This document shows, piece by piece, positions 10,484 to 21,084 of a DNA stretch of 64,000 nucleotides (position 1 is the first letter of the stretch; each line of letters begins with the position of its first letter). The position numbers and the translations under genes were made by a program. The stretch comes from Methylococcus sp. (GTDB lineage: Bacteria > Pseudomonadota > Gammaproteobacteria > Methylococcales > Methylococcaceae). The stretch lies in assembly GCA_028688525.1 (NCBI GenBank), contig JAQTYA010000001.1, positions 25,906 through 89,905 on the forward strand. The letters are read 5' to 3'. Below the pieces are notes generated by a model that made no database searches, had not been told where the DNA came from, and saw only the letters and a program-made list of their open reading frames with translations.

Positions 10484-10522
10484 TTCCGATGTATTTCAAT
10501 TCAATTGCCATGGAGCAAATCG

Positions 10523-10849
10523 ATGCTTGATATCACTAATGAAAACCGGGGCGAAGTGCTGATCGCCCATCTGAGCGGTCGCATCGATGCCGCCGCCTCC
10601 CGCGCCTTCGAGGAGCAAGCGTTGGCTTGGCTGGAGGCCGGAACACGCAGCCTGGTGATGGATCTTGCATCGATCAGCTATATCAGCAGCGCGGGTTTGC
10701 GGGTATTTCTGCTGATCGCCAAGAAGCTCAAGGAGGTCGACGGGTCGGTCAAACTTTGCGCATTGAGTCCGGCTGTCAACGACGTCTTCGAGATCAGCGG
10801 CTTCAGCCGGTTGTTTTCGATCTACCCGTCGCTCGATCAGGCACTCTAA
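10523..10849 (+). CDS. STAS-domain anti-sigma factor antagonist
   Basis: 'SLVMDLASISYISSAGLRVFLLIAKKL' with conserved phosphorylatable Ser region; ATG preferred over upstream TTG 10505. Confidence 0.88.
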   Translation: MLDITNENRGEVLIAHLSGRIDAAASRAFEEQALAWLEAGTRSLVMDLASISYISSAGLRVFLLIAKKLKEVDGSVKLCALSPAVNDVFEISGFSRLFSIYPSLDQAL

Positions 10850-10880
10850 GCCTGCACTGCGCGCTCGCCCGGCCTTCGGT

Positions 10881-12158
10881 ATGAAGAAGTTTCTTCTTGT
10901 CTTCGCGGTTTTAGCATTACTTGCGGCTATCGGTGGCGCGTGGACCTTCCGCGGACACATTCGGCCGCCCATCAAGATCGGCGTTTTGCATTCGCTGACG
11001 GGTGCCATGGCCATTAGCGAAAAATCGGCCGTAGACGCCGAACTCATGGCCATCGACGAGATCAATGCAGCGGGCGGATTGCTCGGGCGCCGCGTCGAAG
11101 CCGTGGTAGCCGATGGCGCATCGGATTGGGCGACTTTCGCCCGTCAGGCAAGCCGGCTGATTACGGAGGAACAGGTCAGTGCGATCATCGGTTGCTGGAC
11201 TTCGGCCTGCCGGAAGAACGTTAAACCGGTGGTCGAAAAATACAACCATCTACTGATCTATCCCATGGCCTATGAAGGCCTGGAAATCTCCAAGAACATC
11301 ATTTACACGGGCTTAGCGCCGAACCAGCAGATCGTGCCGGCCTTGAAATGGAGCTTAGACAAGCTGGGGCGCCGGGTATTCCTGGTGGGGTCAGATTATG
11401 TATGGCCGCATAGCGTCAATGCCGTTCTTGGCGATTGGATCAAAGGCCTCAACGGTGAAATCGTGGGCGAGGAGTATGTCTTTTTCGGTAGCAGCGACGT
11501 CGCCGGTACGGTTCGGAAAATTGCCGCCGCCCATCCCGATGTAGTCATCAGTACAATCGCCGGCGAGTCAAATCTTGCGTTTTATCGCGTGCTGAGGGAG
11601 TCTGGCGTCCAGGCGAAAGATGTGCCGGTGGTGTCGCTTTCCGTCGGCGAAGAAGAGTTGCGCGATATCCCGGCTCGCGATGCTGCCGGGCACTATTCGG
11701 CCTGGGGCTATTTCCAGGCGGTGAACCGCGAAGAAAATACTGCTTTCGTTCAGCGATTTCGCGAGCGCTACGGCCACGACCGGGTGACGGCGGATTTTTC
11801 CGAAACGGCCTATTTCAGCATTTTACTTTGGGCCGAAGCGGTGCGCGAGGCGGGATCTCCCGATGCCGCGCTGGTCAATGAGTACATGCTCGGGCAGAGC
11901 ATCGACGCGCCGGAAGGCGTGGTGACTGTCGATCCCGCGACGCGCCATACCTGGCGGTCGTTCAATATGGCGCGGATACTGGAAGACGGTCAGATGGAAA
12001 TCGTCTGGTCCACCGACCACCCCATCCGGCCTGTGCCGTACCCCAGAACCCGCAGTCGCAGCGAATGGGATAATTTTCTCAACGCGCTTTACTTGGGCTG
12101 GAACCATAATTGGGCGAATCCCGTTCCGCCCGAAGATAAAAAGGGGCAGCGGCAGTGA
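10881..12158 (+). CDS. UrtA/AmiC-like type I periplasmic substrate-binding protein (urea/short-chain amide family)
   Basis: 'IKIGVLHSLTGAMAISEKSAVDAELMAIDEINAAGGLLGRRVEAV', 'SDYVWPHS', N-terminal membrane anchor/signal; no ABC permease or ATPase adjacent. Confidence 0.82.
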   Translation: MKKFLLVFAVLALLAAIGGAWTFRGHIRPPIKIGVLHSLTGAMAISEKSAVDAELMAIDEINAAGGLLGRRVEAVVADGASDWATFARQASRLITEEQVSAIIGCWTSACRKNVKPVVEKYNHLLIYPMAYEGLEISKNIIYTGLAPNQQIVPALKWSLDKLGRRVFLVGSDYVWPHSVNAVLGDWIKGLNGEIVGEEYVFFGSSDVAGTVRKIAAAHPDVVISTIAGESNLAFYRVLRESGVQAKDVPVVSLSVGEEELRDIPARDAAGHYSAWGYFQAVNREENTAFVQRFRERYGHDRVTADFSETAYFSILLWAEAVREAGSPDAALVNEYMLGQSIDAPEGVVTVDPATRHTWRSFNMARILEDGQMEIVWSTDHPIRPVPYPRTRSRSEWDNFLNALYLGWNHNWANPVPPEDKKGQRQ

Positions 12159-14179
12159 AACTCGCGGCTTCCAGCAATAGGCACGGGACCATCGTCGGGC
12201 GCTTGCTGCGCTGGTTCCTGATCCTGGCGACGGTACCCAGCGTCGTTCTGACGCTGGTGACCAATTATCTTTCGGCCGATGCGTTGCGCGACCGCGTGCA
12301 GGGCGAGCTGATGTTTATCGCCTTGGCCAAGGCGGAGGACGTCGAAACCTATGCTTTCGAGCGGATCAGGGCGGCAGTCGTACTGCGCAACAACCATTAT
12401 CTGGTTGCGGCCATGCACACGGCGCAAAAATACCAGCGCGAACCGGCGCGCTACGCTAAGGAGCTCCAGGCATTCGACGCGGATGTGCGTCCGGTGCTCG
12501 ATTTCATGACGGAGAATTTGGGCTTCAAGAATCTAATCGTCTTCGATCCGCAGAGCGAAGTCTTGTACCAGGCGCACCCCGTCCAGCAACTAGGGCGCAA
12601 TCTGTACGAGGGTCAGTTGAAAGATTCGGCGCTGGCCAAGGCGGTGCAGCATGCCACGACTTTGCTGGATGCCGAAATCTCCGACTTTGGCGCCTATCCG
12701 GGCAGTATCGTACCGGTGGGGTATGTGGTCACCCCGCTGTTCGACAGCGGGGGGGAACTCATCGCCATCATCGCGCTGCAGCTGGATTCTGACGAGGTTT
12801 TCGCGCCTTTCCTGGATTTCGGCGGCCTCGGCGAATCAGGTCAGACCGTCGTCGGCCTGCTCGACCATAACGAGATTCGCATCGTTTCCCCCCTGAGGCA
12901 TCATCCGGAAAACACGTCTAAGCTGCGTATCCAGATGGGAGACAACTGGGCGCAAGGTATCCAAAAAGCCGTGCTGGGCAATCGCGATTTCGGTGAAATT
13001 CTCGGTATCGGCAAGAGCCGTGTATTGGCGAGCTGGACCTATCTTCCCTCGTTTCGCTGGGGGTTATCGGTGGAGATGGACGTCGACGAGGCGCTGGCGT
13101 TGGTCGACACTCAGCGTTGGGTCAACGGCGGCTTGCTGGCGTTGCTGCTGATACCGACGGCGCTGGCTGCGTTGCTGGTGTCGCGCACCATTTCCCGCCC
13201 CATAGGGGAAGCCATCGCGGCGGCCGAAACGGTGGCGGAAGGCAATCTCACGGCCAGCCTGGATAGCGACCGGGACGACGAAACCGGCAAGCTGCTGCGC
13301 GCTTTGGGGAGGATGACCGCGTATCTCAACTCCTTGGTCGGCCAAGTACAGAAATCGATCATCGAATTGGTATCCACCTCGAACACGTTGACCGCGATGA
13401 ATCGGGCTCAGGAGGAGGATATTTCCGCCTTCGGCGCCACCACGAACCAGATTGCGGCAGCGTCTAGGGAAATCTCCGCAACCTCGGAAGAGTTGCTCCG
13501 CACCATGACCGACGTCACCCGCATGGCCGGAGGGACGGCCGAGTTGGCGAACGCTGGGCGCAACGAACTCGCGGACATGGAGCAGGTGATGCACACTCTG
13601 GCCGAATCGACTGGGTCCATCGCCGATAAGCTCAACGCCATCAGCGCCCGGGCGAATGACATTTCCACGATGACCACCACCATCAAGCGGGTGGCGGAAC
13701 AGACCAATCTGCTGTCACTCAACGCCTCGATCGAAGCCGAGAAGGCCGGGGAATTCGGCCTTGGATTCGCCGTCGTCGCCCGCGAGATCCGCCGCCTGGC
13801 GGACCAGACCGCGGTGGCGACCCTGGATATCGAAACGGTGGTGCGGGAGATGCACGCCGCAGTCTCGGTCGGGGTGATGGAAATGGACAAATTTTCCGAA
13901 CAGGTTCGGCGCGGCGTCGACGAAACCAGCCGGATTGCCCAGCAGTTTTCCCTCATCATCGAGCAAGTCGGGGAACTCACGCCGCGGTTCGACGCTGTGC
14001 ACGAAGGCATGCGTTCGCAGTCCGCCGGCGCGCTCCAGATTCGGGACGCCATGGTAGCCTTGTCGGAGAGCGCTATGCAGTCGGCGCAGGCGCTGGAGGA
14101 AACCAACCGCGCTTCGCAGAAACTGGAAACCGCCATTGCCGAGTTGCGCAAAGAAATCGCCATGTTCCGCCTGTCTTGA
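12155..14179 (+). CDS. Methyl-accepting chemotaxis protein, WspA-like
   Basis: Two TM, HAMP, and hairpin 'VAEQTNLLSLNASIEAEKAGEFGLGFAVVAREIRRLADQTAVATLDIE'; GTG start overlaps upstream stop by 4 nt. Confidence 0.85.
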   Translation: MKLAASSNRHGTIVGRLLRWFLILATVPSVVLTLVTNYLSADALRDRVQGELMFIALAKAEDVETYAFERIRAAVVLRNNHYLVAAMHTAQKYQREPARYAKELQAFDADVRPVLDFMTENLGFKNLIVFDPQSEVLYQAHPVQQLGRNLYEGQLKDSALAKAVQHATTLLDAEISDFGAYPGSIVPVGYVVTPLFDSGGELIAIIALQLDSDEVFAPFLDFGGLGESGQTVVGLLDHNEIRIVSPLRHHPENTSKLRIQMGDNWAQGIQKAVLGNRDFGEILGIGKSRVLASWTYLPSFRWGLSVEMDVDEALALVDTQRWVNGGLLALLLIPTALAALLVSRTISRPIGEAIAAAETVAEGNLTASLDSDRDDETGKLLRALGRMTAYLNSLVGQVQKSIIELVSTSNTLTAMNRAQEEDISAFGATTNQIAAASREISATSEELLRTMTDVTRMAGGTAELANAGRNELADMEQVMHTLAESTGSIADKLNAISARANDISTMTTTIKRVAEQTNLLSLNASIEAEKAGEFGLGFAVVAREIRRLADQTAVATLDIETVVREMHAAVSVGVMEMDKFSEQVRRGVDETSRIAQQFSLIIEQVGELTPRFDAVHEGMRSQSAGALQIRDAMVALSESAMQSAQALEETNRASQKLETAIAELRKEIAMFRLS

Positions 14180-14286
14180 GCGCCGAGCCGTTTGGATGCC
14201 AAGCGTCAAACGGTGTACACTCCCGCGTTCGATTTTGCGCTGCTGTAGTGTGCTTTTTTAACCCAGACGGAGAGGTTTAGGTTCCC

Positions 14287-15543
14287 ATGTTCAGCAAGGG
14301 TATGGAGATTGCCGGATTCGATGATGAGCTCTGGTCTGCGATCCAGGACGAAGAACGCAGGCAGGAAGACCACATTGAGCTGATCGCTTCGGAGAACTAT
14401 GCCAGCCCGCGGGTAATGCAGGCGCAGGGCACCGTCCTGACCAATAAGTACGCGGAAGGCTATCCCGGCAAGCGCTACTACGGCGGCTGCGAATACGTCG
14501 ATGTCGTAGAGGCGCTGGCCATCGAACGCGCTAAACAGCTGTTCGGGGCGGATTATGCCAACGTACAGCCGCATTCGGGCTCCCAGGCCAATGCCGCCGT
14601 CTACATGGCCCTGCTGAATCCGGGCGACACCGTGCTGGGAATGAGCCTCGCCCACGGCGGCCATCTGACCCATGGCGCCAAGGTCAATTTTTCAGGAAAA
14701 ATCTACAACGCCGTTCAGTACGGTTTGGAGCCGGCGACCGGCGAGATCGATTATGCGCAGGTCGAGGCGCTGGCCCGCGAACATCGGCCTAAGATGATCG
14801 TGGCAGGGTTTTCCGCCTATTCCCAGGTCGTCGACTGGCAGCATTTCCGTGCGATTGCCGATGCCGTCGGCGCTTGGCTCATGGTCGACATGGCCCATGT
14901 CGCCGGACTCATCGCCGTCGGCCTGTACCCCACCCCGGTGCAGATCGCCGACGTCACCACCACGACCACCCACAAGACGCTGCGTGGGCCTCGCGGCGGA
15001 TTGATCCTAGCCAAGGCGAATCCGGACGTCGAGAAAAAGCTCAATTCAGTGGTCTTTCCGGGCATTCAGGGCGGTCCGCTGATGCATGTCGTCGCTGCGA
15101 AAGCCGTGGCGCTCAAGGAAGCATTGCAACCGGATTTCAAGCATTACCAGGCCTCCGTCATGGAGAATGCCGATGCAATGGCCAAGACTTTCATCGCTCG
15201 CGGCTACCGCATCGTATCCGGCGGCACTAAAAACCATCTGTTCTTGGTCGATCTGATCGAGAAAGGCATTACAGGAAAGCGGGCGGAAGAAGTCCTGGGG
15301 CAGGCACATATCACCGTCAACAAGAATGCGGTGCCGAACGATCCGCAGTCGCCGTTCGTGACCAGCGGTATTCGGGTGGGAACGCCGGCGGTGACGACCC
15401 GCGGCTTCGGCGCCGAAGAGTGCCGTTTGCTGGCTGGCTGGATGTGTGACGTCATGGACAATTCCGAAGACGAAGCGGTAATCGGGCAGGTCCGGGAAGG
15501 GGTCACCCAGTTGTGCCGGCGTTTTCCGGTCTACGCCAACTAG
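14287..15543 (+). CDS. glyA: Serine hydroxymethyltransferase
   Basis: '[44 protein letters not shown]', '[14 protein letters not shown]'. Confidence 0.97.
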   Translation: MFSKGMEIAGFDDELWSAIQDEERRQEDHIELIASENYASPRVMQAQGTVLTNKYAEGYPGKRYYGGCEYVDVVEALAIERAKQLFGADYANVQPHSGSQANAAVYMALLNPGDTVLGMSLAHGGHLTHGAKVNFSGKIYNAVQYGLEPATGEIDYAQVEALAREHRPKMIVAGFSAYSQVVDWQHFRAIADAVGAWLMVDMAHVAGLIAVGLYPTPVQIADVTTTTTHKTLRGPRGGLILAKANPDVEKKLNSVVFPGIQGGPLMHVVAAKAVALKEALQPDFKHYQASVMENADAMAKTFIARGYRIVSGGTKNHLFLVDLIEKGITGKRAEEVLGQAHITVNKNAVPNDPQSPFVTSGIRVGTPAVTTRGFGAEECRLLAGWMCDVMDNSEDEAVIGQVREGVTQLCRRFPVYAN

Positions 15544-15579
15544 CAGCCTCCGGCCGCGGCTGCTCCCTGAGTCTCCTCC

Positions 15580-16083
15580 GTGCGGTGTCCTTTTTGCGGT
15601 GCACAAGATACCCGAGTGGTGGATTCCCGCTTATCGCAGGAGGGAGACCAGGTTCGGCGGCGGCGCGAATGCGGCGAATGCCGGGAACGCTTCACGACCT
15701 ATGAGGCGGCCGAACTCAACATGCCGCGGGTTGTGAAATCGGACGGCAGCCGCCAACCCTTCCGCGAAGAAAAACTTCGGGCCGGTATGCTGCGCGCCCT
15801 GGAAAAGCGTCCCGTGCCCAGCGATTTGGTGGAAGCGGCCATCACTCGCATCAAGAAGCGTTTGCTGGCGACAGGCGAGCGGGAAGTGCCATCGCGCCAG
15901 GTCGGCGAGTATGTCATGAACGAATTGAGCCAACTCGACGACGTAGCCTATGTCCGCTTCGCCTCCGTGTACCGCCGCTTCGAAGATGTAAACCAGTTCC
16001 GCGAAGTGATCGACCGTTTGGAACACGAGTTCGAAGCGGACACCGAGTCCCGTGGCCGTCAAGCCGATGCCTTCGATGCCTGA
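15580..16083 (+). CDS. nrdR: Transcriptional repressor of ribonucleotide reductase
   Basis: '[18 protein letters not shown]', '[17 protein letters not shown]'; GTG start. Confidence 0.95.
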   Translation: MRCPFCGAQDTRVVDSRLSQEGDQVRRRRECGECRERFTTYEAAELNMPRVVKSDGSRQPFREEKLRAGMLRALEKRPVPSDLVEAAITRIKKRLLATGEREVPSRQVGEYVMNELSQLDDVAYVRFASVYRRFEDVNQFREVIDRLEHEFEADTESRGRQADAFDA

Positions 16084-16097
16084 AGCGGAAATGGCGC

Positions 16098-17213
16098 GTG
16101 ATTGAAACGGCTGATTGGAGCGCCGAGGATTTTCGGCACATGGCGCGGGCGCTGCGCTTGGCGGAGCGCGGCGTGTATACCACCGATCCCAATCCTAGAG
16201 TTGGCTGCGTCCTGGTGCGCGAAGGCGAGATCGTCGGCGAGGGCTGGCACCAGAGGGCAGGCGGGCCGCATGCCGAAGTCGTAGCCCTGCGAGGGGCGGG
16301 CGAGCGGGCACGTGGCGCAACCGCCTATGTCACGCTGGAGCCGTGTTCGCATCACGGCCGTACCCCGCCTTGCGCCGAAGGCTTGATCCAGGCTGGGGTG
16401 CGCCGTGTGGTCGCCGCCATGGAGGATCCCAACCCCAGGGTTTCCGGGCGCGGCATGGCGCTACTGGAGCAGGCCGGCATCGCAGTTTCCTGCGGCTTGC
16501 TTGAGCACGATGCAGAGGGCTTGAACCCAGGATTCGTCAAGCGTATGCGTTCGGGCCGGCCCTATGTTCGAAGCAAGTTGGCCATGAGCCTCGACGGGCG
16601 CACTGCGCTTGCTTCGGGCGAAAGCCGTTGGATTACGGGCGATGCGGCGCGGCGCGACGTGCATCGCTTGAGAGCGCGCAGTTCCGCTGTCGTGACCGGC
16701 ATCGGCACCGTGCTGGCCGACGATCCGGCGCTGACCGTGCGGCTGGGAGATGATTTCGAACTGGAGCCGCCGGCGCGGGTAGTGCTGGACAGCCGTCTGC
16801 AGTCATCGCCGCACGCGCAGATATTCCGCCAGCCCGGCCGTGTCCTGGTCATTACCGGGGAGGCGAAGCCTTTGGCGCGGCAACGGCTGGCCGAGGCGGG
16901 CGTAGAAGTGGTCGAGGTGGGCACGGACACCGCGGGGAGGCCAGATCTGGCCGAGGTCGTGAACGCGCTGGGGCGCATGGAGTTCAACGAGGTGCTGTTC
17001 GAGGCCGGGGCAATCTTGAACGGCGCGCTGCTGGCAGCCGGGGCGGTCGACGAATGGATCGTCTACCTTGCGCCTTGCGTCCTGGGCGATGACGGACGCG
17101 GTCTGTTCCGGTTGCCCGGTTTCGCCCGCATGGCCGATCGGCCTGAGCTGGAGATCCAGGATATCCGGCAGGTCGGGAAGGATCTGCGTCTGACGCTCCG
17201 CCAGCTCGCTTGA
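16098..17213 (+). CDS. ribD: Bifunctional diaminohydroxyphosphoribosylaminopyrimidine deaminase/reductase
   Basis: 'GGPHAEVVAL', 'TLEPCSHHGRTPPC', 'SLDGRTALASGESRWITG'. Confidence 0.95.
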   Translation: MIETADWSAEDFRHMARALRLAERGVYTTDPNPRVGCVLVREGEIVGEGWHQRAGGPHAEVVALRGAGERARGATAYVTLEPCSHHGRTPPCAEGLIQAGVRRVVAAMEDPNPRVSGRGMALLEQAGIAVSCGLLEHDAEGLNPGFVKRMRSGRPYVRSKLAMSLDGRTALASGESRWITGDAARRDVHRLRARSSAVVTGIGTVLADDPALTVRLGDDFELEPPARVVLDSRLQSSPHAQIFRQPGRVLVITGEAKPLARQRLAEAGVEVVEVGTDTAGRPDLAEVVNALGRMEFNEVLFEAGAILNGALLAAGAVDEWIVYLAPCVLGDDGRGLFRLPGFARMADRPELEIQDIRQVGKDLRLTLRQLA

Positions 17214-17241
17214 TATCGCCGGCTTGAGAGATTTTTACAGC

Positions 17242-17901
17242 ATGTTTACAGGCATAATACAGGCGAAGGGCTGGCTCCAGTGCAAGGAGCCGCGGGTCGG
17301 CGATTTCCGTTTGACGGTTGCCACCGGCAAATTGCCGATGGGTGATGTGGCGCTAGGCGATAGCATCGCCGTCAACGGCGTTTGCCTGACCGCGGTCGAA
17401 TTAGGTACCGGCAATTTCTCTGCCGACGTGTCCCGCGAAACGTTGGCGCGGACTACGCTCGGCGAGCTGGCGTCTGGGGCGGCGCTCAACCTCGAATTGG
17501 CGCTGACGCCTTCGACCCGGCTGGGCGGCCACATCGTTAGCGGCCATGTCGACGGTATCGGCATCGTCAGTTCCCGCAGCGAAGACGGCCGGTCGCTGCG
17601 TTTCCGCATCGAGGCGCCCGCGAATCTGGCGAAATACATCGCTGAAAAGGGCTCGGTCTGCGTCGACGGCATTAGTCTTACGGTCAACGGCGTCGACGGC
17701 TCTGCGTTTGAGATCAATATCGTTCCCCATACGCTGGCCGAAACCACGCTGGGCGAGATGCGTGCCGGGGGCCGGGTCAACCTGGAGGTCGACTTGCTGG
17801 CGCGTTATCTGGAACGGATCATGCTGGGCGAGGCTGCGGCGCGTCCGTCCGGCGCTTTGACGCGCGAACTGCTGCGCGACCATGGATTCTGCACGGAATG
17901 A
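17242..17901 (+). CDS. ribE: Riboflavin synthase alpha subunit
   Basis: '[10 protein letters not shown]', '[12 protein letters not shown]', '[11 protein letters not shown]', '[14 protein letters not shown]'. Confidence 0.95.
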   Translation: MFTGIIQAKGWLQCKEPRVGDFRLTVATGKLPMGDVALGDSIAVNGVCLTAVELGTGNFSADVSRETLARTTLGELASGAALNLELALTPSTRLGGHIVSGHVDGIGIVSSRSEDGRSLRFRIEAPANLAKYIAEKGSVCVDGISLTVNGVDGSAFEINIVPHTLAETTLGEMRAGGRVNLEVDLLARYLERIMLGEAAARPSGALTRELLRDHGFCTE

Positions 17902-19013
17902 CCTTGAACACGATCGAAGAAATTATCGAAGACATCCGCCAGGGGCGGATGGTCGTCATCATGGACGACGAGGACCGGGAAAACGAGGGCGATTTGGTGA
18001 TGGCGGCCAGCTACGTGCGACCGGAAGACATCAACTTCATGGCGCGCTACGGCCGCGGCCTGATCTGCCTGACGCTGACCCGCGAGCGCTGCCAGCAGCT
18101 GCGGTTGCCGCTGATGGTGAACGAGAACCGCACGCCGCATTCGACCAATTTCACGGTATCGATCGAAGCTGCCAGCGGGGTGACCACAGGCATCTCGGCC
18201 AGCGATCGCGCCCGCACCATCCAGTGCGCGGTCACCGAGCAGGCCAAGCCCGAGGACCTGGTTCAGCCTGGCCACGTGTTCCCGCTCATGGCCCAGCCCG
18301 GCGGCGTGCTCAACCGCGCCGGCCATACCGAGGCGGGCTGCGATCTGGCGCGACTGGCCGGCACGGTACCGGCGGCGGTGATCGTAGAGATCCTCAACGA
18401 AGACGGCTCGATGGCGCGGCGCGCGGATCTGGAGCGCTTTGCCGAACTGCACGGTCTCAAGATCGGTACCATCGCCGATCTGATCCGCTACCGCATGCAG
18501 AACGAGCAGACGGTGGAACGCATCTGCGAGTGCGATTTCCCGACCGAGTACGGCCGCTTCCGTTTGCATGCTTACCAGGACCGCCTGGACAACAAACTCC
18601 ACCTGGCGCTGACTCTCGGCGATATTTCCGGCGAAGAGCCGGTATTGGTCCGGGTCCACGGGCGCAACCTGCTGACCGATTTGTTCGGCGTGCGCCGGGG
18701 CGAGGTCGGCGTATCGCTGCGTGCGGCGATGCAGCGGATCGCCGACGAGGGGCGGGGCGTGCTGGTGGTGATCCGCAACGAGGAGGACGACCGCTGTCTG
18801 GTCGAGCGCATCCATCACTACCAGATGGAAGACCATGGCGTGGACATCGGCCACCGCGAGGAGCCCGGCGTGGACTGGCGCACTACGGGCACCGGCGCGC
18901 AGATTCTTGCCGACCTGGGGGTCCGGAAATTCCGGGTCCTGGGCGCTCATAAGAAATACCTGGGGCTTTCCGGCTATGGTCTGGAAGTCGTGGACTATGT
19001 AACAACCGACTGA
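17898..19013 (+). CDS. ribBA: 3,4-dihydroxy-2-butanone-4-phosphate synthase / GTP cyclohydrolase II-like
   Basis: '[20 protein letters not shown]', '[13 protein letters not shown]'; C-terminal GTP cyclohydrolase II-like fold region. Confidence 0.92.
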   Translation: MTLNTIEEIIEDIRQGRMVVIMDDEDRENEGDLVMAASYVRPEDINFMARYGRGLICLTLTRERCQQLRLPLMVNENRTPHSTNFTVSIEAASGVTTGISASDRARTIQCAVTEQAKPEDLVQPGHVFPLMAQPGGVLNRAGHTEAGCDLARLAGTVPAAVIVEILNEDGSMARRADLERFAELHGLKIGTIADLIRYRMQNEQTVERICECDFPTEYGRFRLHAYQDRLDNKLHLALTLGDISGEEPVLVRVHGRNLLTDLFGVRRGEVGVSLRAAMQRIADEGRGVLVVIRNEEDDRCLVERIHHYQMEDHGVDIGHREEPGVDWRTTGTGAQILADLGVRKFRVLGAHKKYLGLSGYGLEVVDYVTTD

Positions 19014-19025
19014 TCGGGAACCGAA

Positions 19026-19505
19026 ATGGCTCATATCAAGACTTTCGAGGGCGGCATGAGCGCCGCCGGCATGCGCGTTTGCCTCGTGGCATCGCGTTTT
19101 AATAGTTTCATCGTGGATCATCTGGTCAGCGGCGCGATCGATATCCTGGTGCGTCACGGCGCTAGCCGGGAAGACATCCACATTGCGAAAACTCCGGGAG
19201 CTTACGAGCTGCCGCTGGCGGTCAAGAAAATCGCCGATTCCGGCCGCTACGACGCGATCATTGCGCTGGGCGCGGTGATCCGCGGGTCCACCCCGCACTT
19301 CGATTACGTTGCAGGCGAATGCGTCAAAGGTTTGGCGACGGTTTCCCTGCAGCACGGTCTGCCGGTCGCCTTCGGCGTGCTAACGGTGGATACCATCGAG
19401 CAGGCGGTGGAACGGGCCGGCACCAAGGCCGGGAACAAGGGCGCCGAGGCGGCCTTGTCCGCGGTCGAAATGGTCAACCTGCTGCGCCAGCTGGAGGCCG
19501 AATGA
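19026..19505 (+). CDS. ribH: 6,7-dimethyl-8-ribityllumazine synthase
   Basis: '[17 protein letters not shown]', '[12 protein letters not shown]', '[17 protein letters not shown]'. Confidence 0.95.
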   Translation: MAHIKTFEGGMSAAGMRVCLVASRFNSFIVDHLVSGAIDILVRHGASREDIHIAKTPGAYELPLAVKKIADSGRYDAIIALGAVIRGSTPHFDYVAGECVKGLATVSLQHGLPVAFGVLTVDTIEQAVERAGTKAGNKGAEAALSAVEMVNLLRQLEAE

Positions 19506-20098
19506 GCCTTGCGCGGACACTGGCGCGCCGGGCCGCCGTACAAGCCGTTTACCAATGGCAGCTGGCGCGCGACAGCTTGCCGGAAATCGAGCGGCAGTTC
19601 ATCGAGGAACTGCAGCAAACCAAGTCGCTTTATCGTCGCCATACCGGCGGTTTCGAATTGAATCCGGCGGAACGGGACCTGCTCGAAGAGCTGCTGGAAA
19701 AATACGGCCGCTCGCTCGAGTTGGGTGAGGAGGAGGCCGAAGACGAGACGCTGGAGCAGCGGGCCAGCAAATGCCAGATTCCGGACGTGCAAGTCAGCTA
19801 CTTCAAGGAGTTGCTGCACGGCGTCGCCGGCAATCTCGCCTCGCTGGACGCCGCGCTGGGCAAGTACATCGACCGGCCGGTCGAGGAGATCGACCCCGTA
19901 GAGCGTGCGATTTTGCGCATCGGCTGCTACGAATTTCTGCGCCGCCCGGAAACCCCGTACCGGGTCATCCTGAATGAGGCCATCAATCTCGCCAAAGAGT
20001 TTGGCGCGGCCCAGAGCTACCGCTACGTCAACGGTATCCTAGACAAGGTGGCGCACGAGTGCCGAGCGGCGGAAATGGCCGCCCGCCGACGCGGCTGA
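19502..20098 (+). CDS. nusB: Transcription antitermination factor NusB
   Basis: '[13 protein letters not shown]', '[15 protein letters not shown]...[12 protein letters not shown]'; ATGA overlap with ribH. Confidence 0.92.
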   Translation: MSLARTLARRAAVQAVYQWQLARDSLPEIERQFIEELQQTKSLYRRHTGGFELNPAERDLLEELLEKYGRSLELGEEEAEDETLEQRASKCQIPDVQVSYFKELLHGVAGNLASLDAALGKYIDRPVEEIDPVERAILRIGCYEFLRRPETPYRVILNEAINLAKEFGAAQSYRYVNGILDKVAHECRAAEMAARRRG

Positions 20099-20112
20099 GT
20101 CCTAGGCGCGCC

Positions 20113-21084
20113 ATGCAGGCTGCCGGCGAATTTGAGATCATCGGGCGGTACTTCGCCGGACAGCGAATCGCTCACCGGGAAACCGAGCTAGGCATAGGCG
20201 ACGACTGTGCGGTGCTGAAGTTTGTGGCCGAGACTAGGCTGGCGCTGACTACCGATACTCTGGTCGCCGGTGTGCATTTTTTTTCCGATGCCGATCCCGA
20301 GCGGCTCGGTCACAAGGCGCTGGCGGTCAATCTGAGCGATCTCGCCGCGATGGGCGCCAGGCCGCAGTGGGCTTTGCTGGCATTGACCCTGCCCGAAAGC
20401 GACTCGGAATGGCTGTCCGCCTTCGCTCGGGGATTCTTCCGGTTAGCCGAGCGCTATGGGGTCCAGCTCATCGGCGGCGATACCACGCGCGGCCCCCTGG
20501 CCGTCACCGTGCAGGCTCTGGGCATGCTGGCAGGGAATACGGCGATAGCGCGCTCCGGCGCCCGTCCCGGCGACTCAGTTTATGTGACAGGAAGTCTCGG
20601 CTTGGCCGGACTGGGATTAAAGCTCAAACAGGGAACGGCAAAAGCCTGGGATCGAGCGGCGCTCGACAAGCTGGAAACGCCCGAGCCCCGGGTCGGCTTC
20701 GGCTTGCGCCTGCATGAATTCGCTACCGCCTGTATCGACATTTCGGACGGCTTGGCGGCGGATCTGGGGCATATTCTCGAACAGAGCGGGGTGGCGGCCG
20801 AGGTCGATTGCGAGCTGTTGCCGTTATCGCCCACCGTTCGCGGCTACCTTGCCGACACCGGCGACTGGGATCTGCCACTGAGCGCCGGCGACGATTACGA
20901 GTTGTGCTTCACCGCTCCACCAGGAGCCGACCAAGCCATCCGGCGTGCTGCCGAGGCGACGGGCGTTCCGGTGAGCCGGATCGGTACGATCCTTCCCGGC
21001 TCCGGCCTCAGCCTGCAGCGCGCCGGCCGACCGTTCAGTCTGAGCCGTCCGGGCTATCTGCATTTTTCCGCCGGGGAGGCATGA
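20113..21084 (+). CDS. thiL: Thiamine-monophosphate kinase
   Basis: 'EFEIIGRYF', 'GIGDDCAVL', 'TTDTLVAGVHF', 'LIGGDTTRGPL'. Confidence 0.94.
   Translation: MQAAGEFEIIGRYFAGQRIAHRETELGIGDDCAVLKFVAETRLALTTDTLVAGVHFFSDADPERLGHKALAVNLSDLAAMGARPQWALLALTLPESDSEWLSAFARGFFRLAERYGVQLIGGDTTRGPLAVTVQALGMLAGNTAIARSGARPGDSVYVTGSLGLAGLGLKLKQGTAKAWDRAALDKLETPEPRVGFGLRLHEFATACIDISDGLAADLGHILEQSGVAAEVDCELLPLSPTVRGYLADTGDWDLPLSAGDDYELCFTAPPGADQAIRRAAEATGVPVSRIGTILPGSGLSLQRAGRPFSLSRPGYLHFSAGEA

Noticed and set aside
17214-17241. FMN riboswitch upstream of rib genes
   Set aside because: Only ~28 bp between ribD and ribE and no recognisable RFN-element conserved blocks upstream of ribD or ribBA.
17805-19355. 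516-aa minus-strand ORF
   Set aside because: Antisense to ribE, ribBA and ribH, which have clear family motifs on the plus strand; long shadow ORFs are expected at this GC content.
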